Positions 25,019-36,160 are shown, numbered from the stretch's first letter. The stretch is DNA of 64,000 nt from Vogesella alkaliphila (GCF_014652475.1 NZ_BMYW01000001.1:550322-614321), one strand, 5' to 3'. The notes: generated by a model not told the origin, from the sequence alone. Numbers and translations: made by a program.

Positions 25019-27841
25019 ATGGATTCCATCCGCATTCGCGGCGCACGTACGCACAATCTGAAGAACATCAATCTCGACCTGCCACGCCACCAGCTGGTGG
25101 TGATTACCGGCTTGTCCGGCTCCGGCAAGTCGTCGCTGGCCTTCGACACGCTGTATGCCGAGGGGCAGCGCCGTTACGTCGAGAGCCTGTCGGCCTACGC
25201 GCGGCAGTTCCTGCAGCTGATGGAAAAGCCCGACGTGGACCTGATCGAGGGCCTGAGCCCGGCGATCTCCATCGAGCAGAAGGCCACCAGCCACAACCCG
25301 CGCTCCACCGTGGGCACCGTCACCGAGATCCACGACTACCTGCGCCTCTTGTACGCCCGCGTCGGCGATCCGCACTGCCCGGATCACGACGTGCCGCTGG
25401 CGTCGCAGACCGTCAGCCAGATGGTGGACCACGTGCTGGCGCTGCCGGAGGAGACGCGGATGATGATCCTGGCGCCGGTCATCGTTGGCCGCAAGGGCGA
25501 GAACGTCGAGCTGTTCGAGGATCTGCGCGCGCAGGGTTTCGTGCGCGTGCGCGTCGACGGCGAGGTGTACGAGCTGGACGCGGTGCCCAAGCTGGACAAG
25601 AACAAGAAGCACTCGATCGAGGTGGTGATCGACCGCGTCAAGGTGCGCGCCGACATGCAGCAGCGGCTGGCGGAAAGCTTCGAGACCGCGCTGCGCCACG
25701 CCGAAGGCCGCGCCATCGCGGTGGAGATGGATAGCGGCAAGGAGCACTGGTTCTCCGCCAAGTTTGCCTGCCCGGTGTGCAGCTACAGCCTGCCGGAGCT
25801 GGAGCCGCGCCTGTTCTCGTTCAACAACCCGATGGGCGCCTGCCCCAAGTGCGACGGCCTGGGCGAGATCACCTATTTCGACCCGACACGGGTGGTGGCG
25901 CATCCGGAGCTGACCCTGGCCGCCGGCGCGATCAAGGGCTGGGACAAGCGCAACCAGTTCTACTTCCAGATGCTGCTGGCGCTGGCCGAGCACTACGGCT
26001 TCTCGCTGGAGACCGCGTTCGAGGACCTGCCGGACGAGGTGCAGAAGGTGGTGCTGCACGGCTCCGGTCGCGAGGAGATCGGCTTCACCTACGTGTCCGA
26101 GCGCGGTACCAAGTTCCAGCGCGCGCACGCCTTCGAGGGCATCATCCCCAACCTGGAGCGCCGCTACCGCGAGACCGACTCCAGCACCGTGCGCGAGGAG
26201 CTGGCCAAGTACCAGAACAACCAGTGCTGCCCGAGCTGCGGCGGTTCGCGCCTGCGCAAGGAGGCGCGGCACATCTTCGTTGGCCGCAAGACCCTGCACC
26301 AGATCAACCAGATGGCGCTGAAGGATGCGGCCAACTTCTTTGCCGGGCTGGAATTCAGCGGCCAGAAGCAGGCGGTGGCCGAGAAGATCGTCAAGGAAAT
26401 CAGCGACCGCGTGTCCTTCCTCAATAACGTCGGCTTGGACTACCTGTGCTTGGCGCGCTCCGCCGACACCCTGTCCGGCGGCGAGGCGCAGCGCATTCGC
26501 CTCGCCAGCCAGATCGGCTCCGGCCTCACCGGCGTGATGTACGTGCTGGACGAGCCGTCCATCGGCCTGCACCAGCGCGACAACGACCGCCTGCTGGCGA
26601 CGCTGCGGCGGCTGCGCGACCTCGGCAACAGCGTGATCGTGGTCGAGCACGACGAGGACGCCATCCGCGCCGCCGACTACCTGGTCGACATGGGGCCGGG
26701 CGCCGGCGAGCACGGCGGCGAGGTGCTGGTGGCCGGCACGCCGGCCGAGGTCGCCGCCAGCGAGCTGTCGGTGACCGGCGCCTACCTGTCCGGCCGTCGC
26801 GGCATCGCGGTGCCGGCCAGTCGGCGCGAGGTCAATCCCGAGCGCCTGCTGCGTCTGGCCGGCGTCAGCGGCAATAACCTGAAGGACGTGACGCTGGCGC
26901 TGCCGCTGGGCATGCTGGTGTGCGTCACCGGCGTGTCCGGCTCCGGCAAGTCCACGCTGATCAACGACACGCTGTACAAGATCGCCGCGCGCGACCTGAA
27001 CGGCGCCAGCGAGCAGCCGTCGCCGTACCGCGACATCAGCGGTCTGGAGCATCTGGACAAGGTGATCAACGTCGACCAGAGCCCGATCGGCCGCACGCCG
27101 CGTTCCAACCCGGCCACCTACACTGGCCTGTTCACGCCGATCCGCGAGCTGTTTGCCGGCGTGCCGCTGTCGCGCGAGCGCGGCTACGGTCCGGGGCGCT
27201 TCAGCTTCAACGTCAAGGGCGGCCGCTGTGAGGCCTGCCAGGGCGACGGCGTGATCAAGGTGGAGATGCACTTCCTGCCGGACGTGTACGTGCCCTGCGA
27301 CGTGTGCCACGGCAAGCGCTACAACCGCGAGACGCTGGAAGTGCAGTACAAGGGCAAGAGCATCCACGAAGTGCTGGAGATGACGGTGGAGCAGGCGCTG
27401 GACTTCTTCGGCGCGGTGCCGACGGTGGCGCGCAAGCTGAAGACGCTGATGGATGTCGGCCTCGGCTACATCCGCCTGGGGCAGAGCGCCACCACGCTGT
27501 CCGGCGGTGAGGCGCAGCGAGTGAAGCTGGGGCTGGAATTGTCCAAGCGCGATACCGGCCGCACCTTGTATATTCTGGATGAACCGACCACCGGCCTGCA
27601 TTTTCACGACATCGAGCTATTGCTGAGCGTGTTGTACCGCTTGCGCGAGAACGGTAATACTGTGGTGGTGATCGAGCATAATCTGGACGTGATCAAGACC
27701 GCGGACTGGCTGATCGACCTGGGGCCGGAAGGCGGCGCCGGCGGCGGCCAGATCATCGCCTGCGGCACGCCGGAGCAGGTGGCGGCCAACCCGGCCAGCC
27801 ACACCGGGCACTATCTGGCGCCCTTGCTGAAAAAACCGTAA
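25019..27841 (+). CDS. uvrA: Excinuclease ABC subunit A
   Basis: A 940-residue UvrA, full length, the damage sensor of nucleotide excision repair. Two ABC modules are visible with Walker A sequences GLSGSGKSS and GVSGSGKST and two LSGGEAQR signatures. Zinc-finger cysteines appear as [18 protein letters not shown] and CDVCHGKR. The ATG at 25019 is used; the open frame extends upstream but lacks homology. Three copies of the dispersed motif fall inside it, two of them read as V-G-R-K with the codon GTT. Confidence 0.97.
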   Translation: MDSIRIRGARTHNLKNINLDLPRHQLVVITGLSGSGKSSLAFDTLYAEGQRRYVESLSAYARQFLQLMEKPDVDLIEGLSPAISIEQKATSHNPRSTVGTVTEIHDYLRLLYARVGDPHCPDHDVPLASQTVSQMVDHVLALPEETRMMILAPVIVGRKGENVELFEDLRAQGFVRVRVDGEVYELDAVPKLDKNKKHSIEVVIDRVKVRADMQQRLAESFETALRHAEGRAIAVEMDSGKEHWFSAKFACPVCSYSLPELEPRLFSFNNPMGACPKCDGLGEITYFDPTRVVAHPELTLAAGAIKGWDKRNQFYFQMLLALAEHYGFSLETAFEDLPDEVQKVVLHGSGREEIGFTYVSERGTKFQRAHAFEGIIPNLERRYRETDSSTVREELAKYQNNQCCPSCGGSRLRKEARHIFVGRKTLHQINQMALKDAANFFAGLEFSGQKQAVAEKIVKEISDRVSFLNNVGLDYLCLARSADTLSGGEAQRIRLASQIGSGLTGVMYVLDEPSIGLHQRDNDRLLATLRRLRDLGNSVIVVEHDEDAIRAADYLVDMGPGAGEHGGEVLVAGTPAEVAASELSVTGAYLSGRRGIAVPASRREVNPERLLRLAGVSGNNLKDVTLALPLGMLVCVTGVSGSGKSTLINDTLYKIAARDLNGASEQPSPYRDISGLEHLDKVINVDQSPIGRTPRSNPATYTGLFTPIRELFAGVPLSRERGYGPGRFSFNVKGGRCEACQGDGVIKVEMHFLPDVYVPCDVCHGKRYNRETLEVQYKGKSIHEVLEMTVEQALDFFGAVPTVARKLKTLMDVGLGYIRLGQSATTLSGGEAQRVKLGLELSKRDTGRTLYILDEPTTGLHFHDIELLLSVLYRLRENGNTVVVIEHNLDVIKTADWLIDLGPEGGAGGGQIIACGTPEQVAANPASHTGHYLAPLLKKP

Positions 27842-27883
27842 CCGATCATAACGACATCATGAATTTATTTTTTTGGGGTACGC

Positions 27884-28321
27884 ATGCTGACGCTGGCCAA
27901 GATTGACCATCTGCACATCAAGGTAAATGACGCCGCCAAGGCGCTGGACTGGTACCAGCGCGTGCTGGGCATGGGGCCGGACGTGCGCTACAAGCATCTG
28001 CAGGAGGGGCCGCACGGGGTATTGATGCTGACCAACCCCAGCGCCAGCGTGCGTCTGGCGCTGAGCCAGGACGAGGCGGCGGTGGTGCCGGCCGGCGCGG
28101 TGGCGTTCGGTGTCAGCGGTCACGATTTTCTGGAGTGGCTGGACCGGCTGGCGGTGGAGCGGGTGGTGAGCCGCGACGGGCAGACCATCGCCCGCGACTC
28201 GGTACACGACCACGGCTTCTTCTGCTCGGTGTCGTTCGTCGACCCGTTCGGCAATCCCTACGAAATCGTCAGCTACGACCACACCTGGCTGGCGGGCAAG
28301 CTCAAGCTGAAACGCGCCTGA
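27884..28321 (+). CDS. VOC (glyoxalase/bleomycin-resistance) family protein
   Basis: A 145-residue metalloprotein-fold domain with paired beta-alpha-beta-beta-beta modules (IDHLHIKVNDAAKALDWYQRVLG, here cut to HIKVNDAAKALDWYQ, and FVDPFGNPYEIVSYD). Candidate metal ligands are His in DHLHIK and Glu in YEIVS. It is 43 bases downstream of uvrA and may be read from the same transcript. Substrate unknown. Closed by a strong repeat-derived hairpin. Confidence 0.85.
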   Translation: MLTLAKIDHLHIKVNDAAKALDWYQRVLGMGPDVRYKHLQEGPHGVLMLTNPSASVRLALSQDEAAVVPAGAVAFGVSGHDFLEWLDRLAVERVVSRDGQTIARDSVHDHGFFCSVSFVDPFGNPYEIVSYDHTWLAGKLKLKRA

Positions 28322-28345
28322 GCCGCCTGCCGGCTGGTCTCCGTT

Positions 28346-28383
28346 GCCCAAGGTTGGCCGCAATGCTGCGGCCAACCTTGGGC
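28346..28383. terminator. Inverted pair of the dispersed motif, bidirectional terminator
   Basis: A perfect 17-bp stem (28346-28362 with 28367-28383) and 4-base loop made of two head-to-head motif copies, sitting exactly between the convergent VOC and EAL genes. Confidence 0.75.
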
Positions 28384-28391
28384 AAATTGCT

Positions 28392-29129
28392 TTACAGCGC
28401 GTTCCGGCTGATGAACTCGGGGCGGAACAGATAGCCCTGCACGAAGTCGACGCCCAGCGCCTGCGCCTGGCGCAGGTCGGCCTCGCTTTCGACGCCTTCC
28501 AGCACCGTCTGCTTGCCTTCGGCACGGGCAAACGCCAGCAGCATCTGCAGCATGCGCAACTGCCGCGGCTGCTGCAGTTGCCGCAGCCACTGGCGGTCGA
28601 ACTTGTAGATGTCCACCGTGCACAGGATCGGGATCGACACCATCGTCGCCGGCCCGCCGATGTCGTCCAGCGCGGTGCGGATGCCGCGCTGCGCCAGCAG
28701 TTCCGCCAGCAGCATGCTGTGGTCCGCTTCCTGCACATTGGTGTTTTCGATCAGCTCGATCACGGTGCGCTGCGGCTGGCGCAGCAGGTCGAGCAGCGGG
28801 TGTTCCGGTGTCGCCAGCGACAGGCCGGCGACGGCGTGCGGGTCGAGGTTGAGGAACAGCAGGCCGTCGCGCGGCGCGTGTTCGATCTGCCAGCGCTTGC
28901 TCATCAGCTCAACCTGCACCAGCGTCACCGGCGAATCGTGCAGCGTGTCGAACACCGCCTGCGGTGGCAGCGGCTGGCGCGTGGCGTCGTAGAACCTTGC
29001 CAGCGCCTCGTAGCCTACCGTCTGCAGGCTGTGGGTCGCCTTGATCGGCTGGTATTCGGCGCCGATGCGTTGCCGTTCGATGACCTCCAGCAGCAGCTCG
29101 GTCGGGATGGTATTGCGCGCTTGATTCAT
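28392..29129 (-). CDS. Stand-alone EAL-domain protein
   Basis: A 245-residue protein that is essentially one EAL domain. The signature reads GYEALARF; further catalytic positions are seen as LFLNLDP, ELIENT, LDDIGG (in place of DDFG), YKFD and EGVES, QGYLF. Most metal and c-di-GMP ligands therefore seem present, but the changed DDIGG loop means activity should be treated as probable only. No membrane segment. The start at 29129 lacks a clear ribosome-binding site. Divergent from the chemoreceptor gene. Confidence 0.85.
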   Translation of the reverse strand: MNQARNTIPTELLLEVIERQRIGAEYQPIKATHSLQTVGYEALARFYDATRQPLPPQAVFDTLHDSPVTLVQVELMSKRWQIEHAPRDGLLFLNLDPHAVAGLSLATPEHPLLDLLRQPQRTVIELIENTNVQEADHSMLLAELLAQRGIRTALDDIGGPATMVSIPILCTVDIYKFDRQWLRQLQQPRQLRMLQMLLAFARAEGKQTVLEGVESEADLRQAQALGVDFVQGYLFRPEFISRNAL

Positions 29130-29297
29130 TTGATAATCATTTGTATTTATATTTTTTGAACTGTACCGCGTACCACCCCGTTTGCAAAGCTGGCCGGAAG
29201 AGGTATTTTCAATCACGCCTGCCGATCTTTGTGTAGGCTTGATTAGAAATGTTTGATAATCTTGCACGATTGGCGCACACATCAATAAGACACGATT

Positions 29298-30908
29298 ATG
29301 AAAATAAATATGCCCGTGACAGCCAACGAGCTGTTTCTCGATCCCCTGCGTCCGATTGTGACCAAGACCGATCTCAAGGGCGCCATCACCTACGCCAACC
29401 GCGCGTTCATCGACATCAGCGGTTTCAGCGAAGCCGAACTGCTGGGCAACAACCACAATATCGTGCGTCATCCGGACATGCCGCCGGAGGCCTTTGCCGA
29501 CCTGTGGGAAACGGTAAAGCAGGGCAAGCCGTGGGGCGGGCTGGTGAAAAACCGCGCCAAGAACGGCGACTTCTACTGGGTGGAGGCGCATGTCACGCCG
29601 ATCACCGAAATGGGCAAGATCGTCGGCTACGTCTCGGTACGCAGCACGCCCAACCGCGCCGAAGTCAGCGCCGCCGAAGCGCTGTACCAGAAGGTGCGCG
29701 ACAAGCAGGCCACCCTGCCATCCACGCTGAAACAGCTGTCCAAGCGCCGCGATAGCGGCAAGATCGGCTTCGTGCTGACCGGCCTGTTCAGCTCCGGCCT
29801 GGTCGCCGCCGGTTGCGTGCCGGGCTGGAGCGACGGCACGCGGCTGCTGGTGAGCCTGCTGTCGCTGGGCGCCCTGGCGGGCGCTTCGGCATGGTGGCGC
29901 TACTCCGAATGGCGCGTGATGACGCGCCTGCACCAGGGTTTCCTCAATCTGGCGGAAGGCCAGCTGGAGGCGCCGCTTCAGACCAAACTTGGCGGCCAGC
30001 TCGGCGCGATGATGGACAGTCTGGAAGGCCTGCGCCTGCACATGCGCGCGATGGTGGCGGATTCGCTCAGCGCCGGCGGTCGCACCTACGAACAGTCGCA
30101 CGCGCTCAGCCAGGAAATGGGCGGGCTGGTGGCGCGCGCCGAGGAGCAGGGCAAGGGTCTGCAGCAGATCAGCATCAGTATGGAGCAGATCAGCAGCTCG
30201 ATCGGCCATGTCGCCTCGATGGCGCAGGACAGCGTGCAGGGCGCGCAGGAAACGCGCAATGCCGCGACCGAGGGCCAGCAGGTGATGCAGCGTGCGGCCG
30301 AGGCCGCCACCCAGGCGGTGGTGGTGGTCAACCGCTCCAAGGAAGAACTGGCGGCGCTGGACAAGTCGATGACCGAAATCGGCAACATGACCAACCTGAT
30401 CCACGGCATCGCCGAGCAGACCAATCTGCTGGCGCTGAACGCGGCGATCGAGGCGGCGCGTGCCGGCGAAACCGGCCGCGGCTTTGCCGTGGTGGCCGAC
30501 GAGGTGCGCAAGCTGGCCGAGCGGACCGCGACGGCGACCGACGCCATCGGTGACGTGGTGCAGCAGATCGTGCAGATCACCGACAAGGTGACGCTGAACA
30601 TGGACCGTTCGGTGGAAGAGGTGGATCACGTCAGCGCGGAGATCCGCGCCTCGGCGTCGCAGCTGGATGTGTTGCTGGACATCGCCGACCGCGCCCACGA
30701 CTTTGCCGGCAAGCTGTCGAGCCAGGTGGCTAGCGACTCCTCGACCGTGCACCAGGTGGCGGCGTCGGTGGAGCAACTGGCGGTGCTGGGCGAGCAGAAC
30801 ATCGACACCGCCAACAATGTGCTACACAGCGCGCAGGCACTGGAAGTGGCGGCCGGCGATCTGGAACGGCTGACGCTGCACTACCGCAAGTGGCAGACGC
30901 CGAGCTAA
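29298..30908 (+). CDS. Aer-like methyl-accepting chemotaxis protein with N-terminal PAS
   Basis: A 536-residue energy- or redox-sensing chemoreceptor. An N-terminal PAS domain (about 15-120; [19 protein letters not shown] is the classic Aer/PAS segment) precedes a short hydrophobic stretch (about 155-200) with no periplasmic loop, then a HAMP-like linker and the MCP signalling hairpin with tip [20 protein letters not shown]. The PAS domain probably binds FAD or heme, which is inferred from family. Adjacent EAL gene suggests motility-related control. Confidence 0.93.
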   Translation: MKINMPVTANELFLDPLRPIVTKTDLKGAITYANRAFIDISGFSEAELLGNNHNIVRHPDMPPEAFADLWETVKQGKPWGGLVKNRAKNGDFYWVEAHVTPITEMGKIVGYVSVRSTPNRAEVSAAEALYQKVRDKQATLPSTLKQLSKRRDSGKIGFVLTGLFSSGLVAAGCVPGWSDGTRLLVSLLSLGALAGASAWWRYSEWRVMTRLHQGFLNLAEGQLEAPLQTKLGGQLGAMMDSLEGLRLHMRAMVADSLSAGGRTYEQSHALSQEMGGLVARAEEQGKGLQQISISMEQISSSIGHVASMAQDSVQGAQETRNAATEGQQVMQRAAEAATQAVVVVNRSKEELAALDKSMTEIGNMTNLIHGIAEQTNLLALNAAIEAARAGETGRGFAVVADEVRKLAERTATATDAIGDVVQQIVQITDKVTLNMDRSVEEVDHVSAEIRASASQLDVLLDIADRAHDFAGKLSSQVASDSSTVHQVAASVEQLAVLGEQNIDTANNVLHSAQALEVAAGDLERLTLHYRKWQTPS

Positions 30909-30912
30909 GCCC

Positions 30913-31359
30913 TTAGCCGTCCCTGCGCTTTACCCAAATCGCCGTTTCCAGCTGGACGGCGATTTCTTCATTCTGGTTGCGCGTCGTCCACTGCAGCGTG
31001 ACGATGCCGAACTGCGGCTGCTTGGCGGAGGCGCGCTGCGCCAGCACCTCGATCTCGGTTTGCAGCGTGTCGCCGGCGCGGGTTGGCCGCGGCCAGCGCA
31101 TATTGTCCACCTTCATGCCGACCAGGCCGCCCGCGACCCGGCTCAGCTCGCTGGCCACCACCAGGCGCATGGTCAGGCTGGCGACATGCCAGCCGCTGGC
31201 GGCGAGGCCGTTGAACACGCTGTCCTCGGCCGCGACCTCGTCCAGATGGAAAAACTGCGGGTCGAAGCTGCCGGCGAAGTCGCGGATCTCGTCCAGCGTC
31301 AGGGTGTGGCTGGCGGTGTGGAAGCGTCGGCCGGGGGTGAGGTCTTCGAAGTGCAGCAT
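30913..31359 (-). CDS. MaoC-family hot-dog dehydratase
   Basis: A 148-residue hot-dog fold protein. FAGSFDPQFFHLDEVAA holds the catalytic Asp/His of (R)-specific enoyl-CoA hydratases, and ASGWHVASLTMRL is also typical. It starts 4 bases after the glnD stop on the same strand and so is the last gene of the lptF-lptG-glnD-maoC unit. The acyl substrate is unknown. Confidence 0.88.
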   Translation of the reverse strand: MLHFEDLTPGRRFHTASHTLTLDEIRDFAGSFDPQFFHLDEVAAEDSVFNGLAASGWHVASLTMRLVVASELSRVAGGLVGMKVDNMRWPRPTRAGDTLQTEIEVLAQRASAKQPQFGIVTLQWTTRNQNEEIAVQLETAIWVKRRDG

Positions 31360-31363
31360 GGTG

Positions 31364-33937
31364 TCAGATCCGTAGTGCGTTGATCAGGTCGTTTTCCAGC
31401 GCCAGCAGCAGCTTGTCGTCGTGGTCGGACGGCAGCGACAGCAGGAAGGAGTCCTCCACCCGGCCGCCCAGCGTCATGATCTTGGCGGCGTCGACGTTGA
31501 CGTGATAGTCGGACAGCACCTTGGCGATCTTGGCCAGCAGGCCGGGGCGGTCGCCGCTGACGATGGACAGCACGTAGTGGCGCTGCTTGTCGTCGGCGCG
31601 GATCAGCACCTGCGGCTGGATCGGGAAGTGCTTCAGGTGACGGCTGAGGCGGCCGGGCGGCGGCATGCGGATCGGGTCCTGACGCTGCAGGTTGGCCGCC
31701 AGCTCGAACTCGATGAAGTTGATCAGGTCGCGATAGTCGCCGTCGTGGTGCTCCGGCAGGAACACGTGGAAGGTGTCCAGCGCGTAGCCGTGGCGGGTGG
31801 TGTGGATCTTGGCATCGGCGATGCTGTAGCTGGCGGCGCCGAGGAAGGCGCAGATGCGCACGAACAGGTCGGGCTGGTCGGCGGCGTAGACGATCAGCTC
31901 GATGCCTTCCTTGTCCTCCGACAGCCGCGCCCGCACGATCGGGGTTGGGGTGTCCACGCTGCGGTTCAGTACCCGCGCGTGCCAGGCGATCTCGCGCGCC
32001 TCGTGGCGCAGGAAGTAGATGCTGTCGACGTGCTGCCACAGCGCCTGCTCGGCGCCGTCCGGCACCGCGTTCAGGCGCAGGATGGCCTGCGCCGCCTTCT
32101 TGCGCTCGGCCAGCTCCAGATCGAGATCGACCTCGCCGCCTTGCTGCAGCTTGCGCCGCGTGGCCTGGAACAGGTCTTCCAGCAGCTTGGCCTTCCACGC
32201 GTTCCACACCTTGGGGCTGGTGCCGCGGATGTCGGCGACGGTCAGGATGTACAGCGCCACCAGATGGCGCAGGTCGCCAACGTTGGCCGCAAACTCCTGC
32301 ACCACCTGCGGGTCGTAGATGTCCTGCTTCTGCGCCACGCTGGACATGGTCAGGTGCTGCGCCACCAGCCATTCCGCGAGGTCGGTGTCGGCGGCGGACA
32401 TGCCGTGCGCCTCACAGAACTGGCGGATGTCGGCCATGCCCAGTTGCGAGTGGTCGCCGCCGCGGCCCTTGGCGATGTCGTGGAACAGGCCGGCGATGTA
32501 CAGCACTTCCGGGCGCTCGAACTCGTCGATCAGGCGGCTGAGCAGCGGGTATTCGTGGTTGAACGCCGGCACCGCGAAGCGGCGCAGGTTGCGCACCACC
32601 ATCAGGATGTGTTCGTCGACGGTGTAGACGTGGAACAGGTCGTGCTGCATCTGGCCGATGATCTTGCCGAAGGCCGGCAGGTACTTGCCCAGCACGCCGT
32701 ACAGGTTCATGCGGCGCAGGGTGCGGGTCAGGCCGACCGGCTCCTTGAAGAACTGCATGAACAGCGCGCGGTTGTGCGGGTCGCGGCGGAAGCGCTCGTT
32801 GATCTGGCGGCGCGCGTGCCACAGCGCACGCAGGGTGCGCGGCGCCATGCCGCGCAGGCCGTGGCGCTGGATGTGCAGGAAGGCGCTGAGGATGGTCGAC
32901 GGCTGCTTCTCGAAGATGTCCGGATCGCGGATGCCGAGCATGCAGTTGACGCTGTAGAAGTGCTCGTCGAGGTCCTGGGTCAGCCGCGGCACGGTGCAGA
33001 CGTAGCGCGCGCGCAGGTTGGGTAGCAGGATGCCGTTGAGCTGGCTGACGTTCTTCGACGCCTTGTAGAAGGTCTGCATCAGCTGTTCGCTGGCGCGGCG
33101 GGCGTCGTCGTCGCTGAGGCCGGACATGGTGGCGACGGTGTTCTGCAGGTCGAAGATCAGCCGGTCTTCGCGGCGTTTGGCGGCCAGGTGCAGGTCGATG
33201 CGGATGCGTTCCAGCTGGCGTTCGCTGTACTTGATCAGCCGCGCCTCGGAGGCGGTGAGGATGTCGTTGCTGATCAGGCTGTCCCAGGTCTGGCCGACGC
33301 CGATGGCCTTGCTGATCCACAGGATGGTGTGCAGGTCGCGCAGGCCGCCCGGGCTTTCCTTGATGTTCGGCTCCAGGTTGCTGCCAAGGCCGTAGTGCTT
33401 GCTGTGACGTTGCTGCTGCTCCAGCAGCTTGCCCTCCAGGAAGGGCAGCGGGTCACGGTTGCGCTCGACCGCGCTGTTGAGCTGGTGGAACAGGGTGATG
33501 TTGCCGGCCAGCATGCGGTTTTCCAGCAGCGTGGTGGCGACGGTGATGTCCTTGGCCGCTTCCTGCAGGCATTCGTCTATGGTGCGCACGCTGTGGCCGA
33601 CATCGAGGCCGATGTCCCACATCGCGCCGATGAAGTCCTCCACGAAGCTGCTGAGGCTGTCGCAGGTGGCCGAGGGCAGTAGCAGCAGCAGGTCGATGTC
33701 GGAGTGCGGAAACAGCTGGCCGCGGCCGTAGCCGCCCACCGCCACCAGCGCCGCGCGCTGCCCCAGTCCCAGTACGTCCCAAGCGGAGCGGATCACGCCG
33801 TCGACCAGCGCGCTGTGTGCCTGCAGATAGGCGCGGCCGTTGCGGTCGGCGGTATAGCGTGCGGCCAAGGTGGCGCGGCCGTCCTGCAGGGTCTTGCGCC
33901 AGCGCTGGCAGAGCTGCTGTTGTGCGGTTGCCGTCAT
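31364..33937 (-). CDS. glnD: [Protein-PII] uridylyltransferase/uridylyl-removing enzyme
   Basis: An 857-residue GlnD, normal length, the glutamine sensor that modifies PII. Nucleotidyltransferase motif GGYGRGQLFPHSDID lies near residue 70, the HD phosphohydrolase motif GLFHDIAKGRGGDHS near 450, and two ACT domains close the protein. Its ATG overlaps the lptG stop (ATGA). Two motif repeats are embedded. Confidence 0.97.
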   Translation of the reverse strand: MTATAQQQLCQRWRKTLQDGRATLAARYTADRNGRAYLQAHSALVDGVIRSAWDVLGLGQRAALVAVGGYGRGQLFPHSDIDLLLLLPSATCDSLSSFVEDFIGAMWDIGLDVGHSVRTIDECLQEAAKDITVATTLLENRMLAGNITLFHQLNSAVERNRDPLPFLEGKLLEQQQRHSKHYGLGSNLEPNIKESPGGLRDLHTILWISKAIGVGQTWDSLISNDILTASEARLIKYSERQLERIRIDLHLAAKRREDRLIFDLQNTVATMSGLSDDDARRASEQLMQTFYKASKNVSQLNGILLPNLRARYVCTVPRLTQDLDEHFYSVNCMLGIRDPDIFEKQPSTILSAFLHIQRHGLRGMAPRTLRALWHARRQINERFRRDPHNRALFMQFFKEPVGLTRTLRRMNLYGVLGKYLPAFGKIIGQMQHDLFHVYTVDEHILMVVRNLRRFAVPAFNHEYPLLSRLIDEFERPEVLYIAGLFHDIAKGRGGDHSQLGMADIRQFCEAHGMSAADTDLAEWLVAQHLTMSSVAQKQDIYDPQVVQEFAANVGDLRHLVALYILTVADIRGTSPKVWNAWKAKLLEDLFQATRRKLQQGGEVDLDLELAERKKAAQAILRLNAVPDGAEQALWQHVDSIYFLRHEAREIAWHARVLNRSVDTPTPIVRARLSEDKEGIELIVYAADQPDLFVRICAFLGAASYSIADAKIHTTRHGYALDTFHVFLPEHHDGDYRDLINFIEFELAANLQRQDPIRMPPPGRLSRHLKHFPIQPQVLIRADDKQRHYVLSIVSGDRPGLLAKIAKVLSDYHVNVDAAKIMTLGGRVEDSFLLSLPSDHDDKLLLALENDLINALRI

Positions 33938-35007
33938 CGTTTTTCCAGTCGGAGTATGGCCCAGCCTCCCGCGATCAGGAACAGCGTGGTGGGGATGGTG
34001 GCCGAAAGCAGCGGGTTCCAGTCGTACAGCAGGCCGAGATGGCCGAACAGCCGGTTACAGAAGTGGAAGGCGATGCCGAGGCTGATGCCGGTGAACAGCT
34101 TGACGCCGAGGTCGTTCTGGCGCCGCTGGGCCGGGGTGAACGCCAGCGCCACCAGCGCCATCGAGATACAGGCCAGCGGGTAGAACAGCTTGCTCCACAG
34201 CGCGATCTCGTAGCGCTGCGTTTTCTGGTGGTTGTTCTGCAGGTGCTCGATATAGGTCAGCAGGTCCAGCGCCGACATCTGTTCCGGCACCACCAGCAGC
34301 ACCGACAGGATGTCCGGCTGCAGTACCGACTGCCATTGGCGACCGGGCTGGCGCGAGGTGCTGACGTGGTCGGCGTGCAGCGTGGACGAGCGCACGCCTT
34401 CCAGCTGCCAGTTGCCTTCGCCCCGGTAGGTGGCGCGCTCGGCGAACTCGCTGCGGATCAGCCGGTACTCGTCGTCGTAGCTGTAGATGCGGATGCCGAG
34501 CAGGGTGTTGTCCGGCAGCATCTCGCGCACGTTGATCATGTTGTTGTCGTCCTTCACCCACAGCCCGGAGCGGAACTCCTGTGCGATCAGCGAACGCGTC
34601 GACTGCAGTTTCAGCCGTTCGGCCATCTGCTCCGACTGTGGCGAGATGAACTCGCCCAGCGCCAGTGCCGACAGCGCCATGATCAGGCCGAAGATCAGCT
34701 TGAAGCGGGCGATCTGCCCCAGCGAGACGCCGAAGGTGCGGATGGCGGTGTACTCGGCACTGCCGGACAGCTGCGACATCGCCACCAGCGCGCCGATCAG
34801 CACTGCCAGCGGCATCAGCTCGTAGGCGTGGCCAGGGATCTGCAGCGCGACGTAGGCCAGCATGGTGCCGGTCTGGTAGCTGCCTTTGCCGAGGTCAGGC
34901 ACTTCGCGGATGATGTCGAAAAAGCCGTACAGGCCCAGCAGGCAGGCGAGGGTGAACAGGGTCGCGCCGAAAAAGCGCGCCATCATGTAGTTGCGTACGG
35001 TCTTCAT
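33934..35007 (-). CDS. lptG: LPS export permease LptG
   Basis: A 357-residue permease of the LptBFG machine that extracts lipopolysaccharide from the inner membrane. The layout is three N-terminal and three C-terminal membrane segments around a periplasmic beta-jellyroll domain. MMARFFGATLFTLACLLG at the start and ALAFTPAQRRQNDLG near the end are typical. It begins 1 base after the lptF stop and overlaps glnD. Confidence 0.95.
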   Translation of the reverse strand: MKTVRNYMMARFFGATLFTLACLLGLYGFFDIIREVPDLGKGSYQTGTMLAYVALQIPGHAYELMPLAVLIGALVAMSQLSGSAEYTAIRTFGVSLGQIARFKLIFGLIMALSALALGEFISPQSEQMAERLKLQSTRSLIAQEFRSGLWVKDDNNMINVREMLPDNTLLGIRIYSYDDEYRLIRSEFAERATYRGEGNWQLEGVRSSTLHADHVSTSRQPGRQWQSVLQPDILSVLLVVPEQMSALDLLTYIEHLQNNHQKTQRYEIALWSKLFYPLACISMALVALAFTPAQRRQNDLGVKLFTGISLGIAFHFCNRLFGHLGLLYDWNPLLSATIPTTLFLIAGGWAILRLEKR

Positions 35008-36114
35008 TTACGGGGTCTTTCGCAGCCAGCCGCGCAGCACCGGCAGCAGCGAGCCGGCAGGACGGTTGCGGTAGTGAAGCAAGGCCAGTGCCAGCAGCAG
35101 GATCAGCAGGTGCGCCGGCAGGATTGCCAGCGCGCTCGGCAGCTTGTCGCTGGCAATCCAGTTGCGCAGCAGCCAGAGCAGGTTCTGGTAGGCAAGATAG
35201 GCGCCCAGCGCGAACACCAGATTGTAGGCGTGGCCGGAGCGCGGGTTGTAGTAGCTCAGCGGCAGCGCCAGCAGCGCCAGCAGCAGCGCGCACAGCGGCA
35301 GCGACAGGCGCCAGGCCAGCTCGGCGCGGTCTTTCGGGTCGTCGCTGCCGAACAGCTGCAAGGTTGGCCGCGTGCTGCTGTCCATCTGCGGCGCCGCGGT
35401 GCGGATATTGTCACTGATCTTGATGCGGTAGCTGTCGAACTCCACCACCTCGAAGGCGCCGCTGCCCGGCTCGCCGACATAGCGGCGGCCGTTGAGCAGG
35501 GTCAGCGTCCGGTTGCCGAATTCGTCCCGGCCTAGCTGGCCTTCCTTGGCGAAGACCGACGACACCTCGCCATCGGCGATGTTCTGCACGAACACGTTGC
35601 GGGTGGCGCCGGTGGCGACGGAGTAGCTCTCGATGAAGTAGACGCGGTCATTGCTGCGCGACTCCTTGAACACGCCCGGCGCCAGCGCGGTCATCTCCTC
35701 GCGCTGCTTCAGTATCTCGGCGTACTCGCGGCTGCGCTGCTGCGCCCACGGCTCGACCACCAGCGTGCCGACGGCCACCAGCAGGCTCAGCGGCAGCGCG
35801 TAGCGCATCACCGGGCCGACCCAGTCGGACAGCGACTTGCCGCTGGCCAGCCATACCGCCATCTCGTGCTCGCGCCACATGCGGGTGAACACCACCATTA
35901 CGCTGACGAACACGGTCAGGATCATCAGTACCGGAAAGAAGCCCAGCGTCCAGAAGCCGATCAGCGCCGCCACCGCCTCGTTGGCGATGCGCCCTTGCGC
36001 CGCGCGGCCGAGCAGGTTGATGGATTGGGTGGTCAGCAAAATCGCCAACAAAATGAAAAAAACGCCGATACTGGTATAAGTCAGTTCGCGCGTGAGGCTT
36101 TTCTTAAAAAGCAT
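35008..36114 (-). CDS. lptF: LPS export permease LptF
   Basis: A 368-residue partner of LptG with the same six-segment and jellyroll layout. The start LFKKSLTRELTYTSIGVF and LLALPLSYYNPRSGHAYN are diagnostic. It is the first gene of the lptF-lptG-glnD-maoC transcript and is divergent from pepA, with a 166-bp spacer. Confidence 0.95.
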   Translation of the reverse strand: MLFKKSLTRELTYTSIGVFFILLAILLTTQSINLLGRAAQGRIANEAVAALIGFWTLGFFPVLMILTVFVSVMVVFTRMWREHEMAVWLASGKSLSDWVGPVMRYALPLSLLVAVGTLVVEPWAQQRSREYAEILKQREEMTALAPGVFKESRSNDRVYFIESYSVATGATRNVFVQNIADGEVSSVFAKEGQLGRDEFGNRTLTLLNGRRYVGEPGSGAFEVVEFDSYRIKISDNIRTAAPQMDSSTRPTLQLFGSDDPKDRAELAWRLSLPLCALLLALLALPLSYYNPRSGHAYNLVFALGAYLAYQNLLWLLRNWIASDKLPSALAILPAHLLILLLALALLHYRNRPAGSLLPVLRGWLRKTP

Positions 36115-36130
36115 AAAAGCGGGCCTGTTT

Positions 36131-36160
36131 TTGACAATGCGTCAAAAGGGTAGTGATAAT
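36131..36160 (+). promoter_or_regulatory. Predicted sigma-70 promoter of pepA
   Basis: TTGACA (36131-36136, perfect -35) and GATAAT (36155-36160, 5 of 6) are spaced by 18 bases, about 120 bases before the pepA start. Confidence 0.65.

Noticed and set aside
28392-30776. A 794-codon minus-strand frame covering the chemoreceptor gene
   Set aside because: Only its last 245 codons encode a real EAL protein; the rest is the antisense shadow of the MCP gene in GC-rich DNA.
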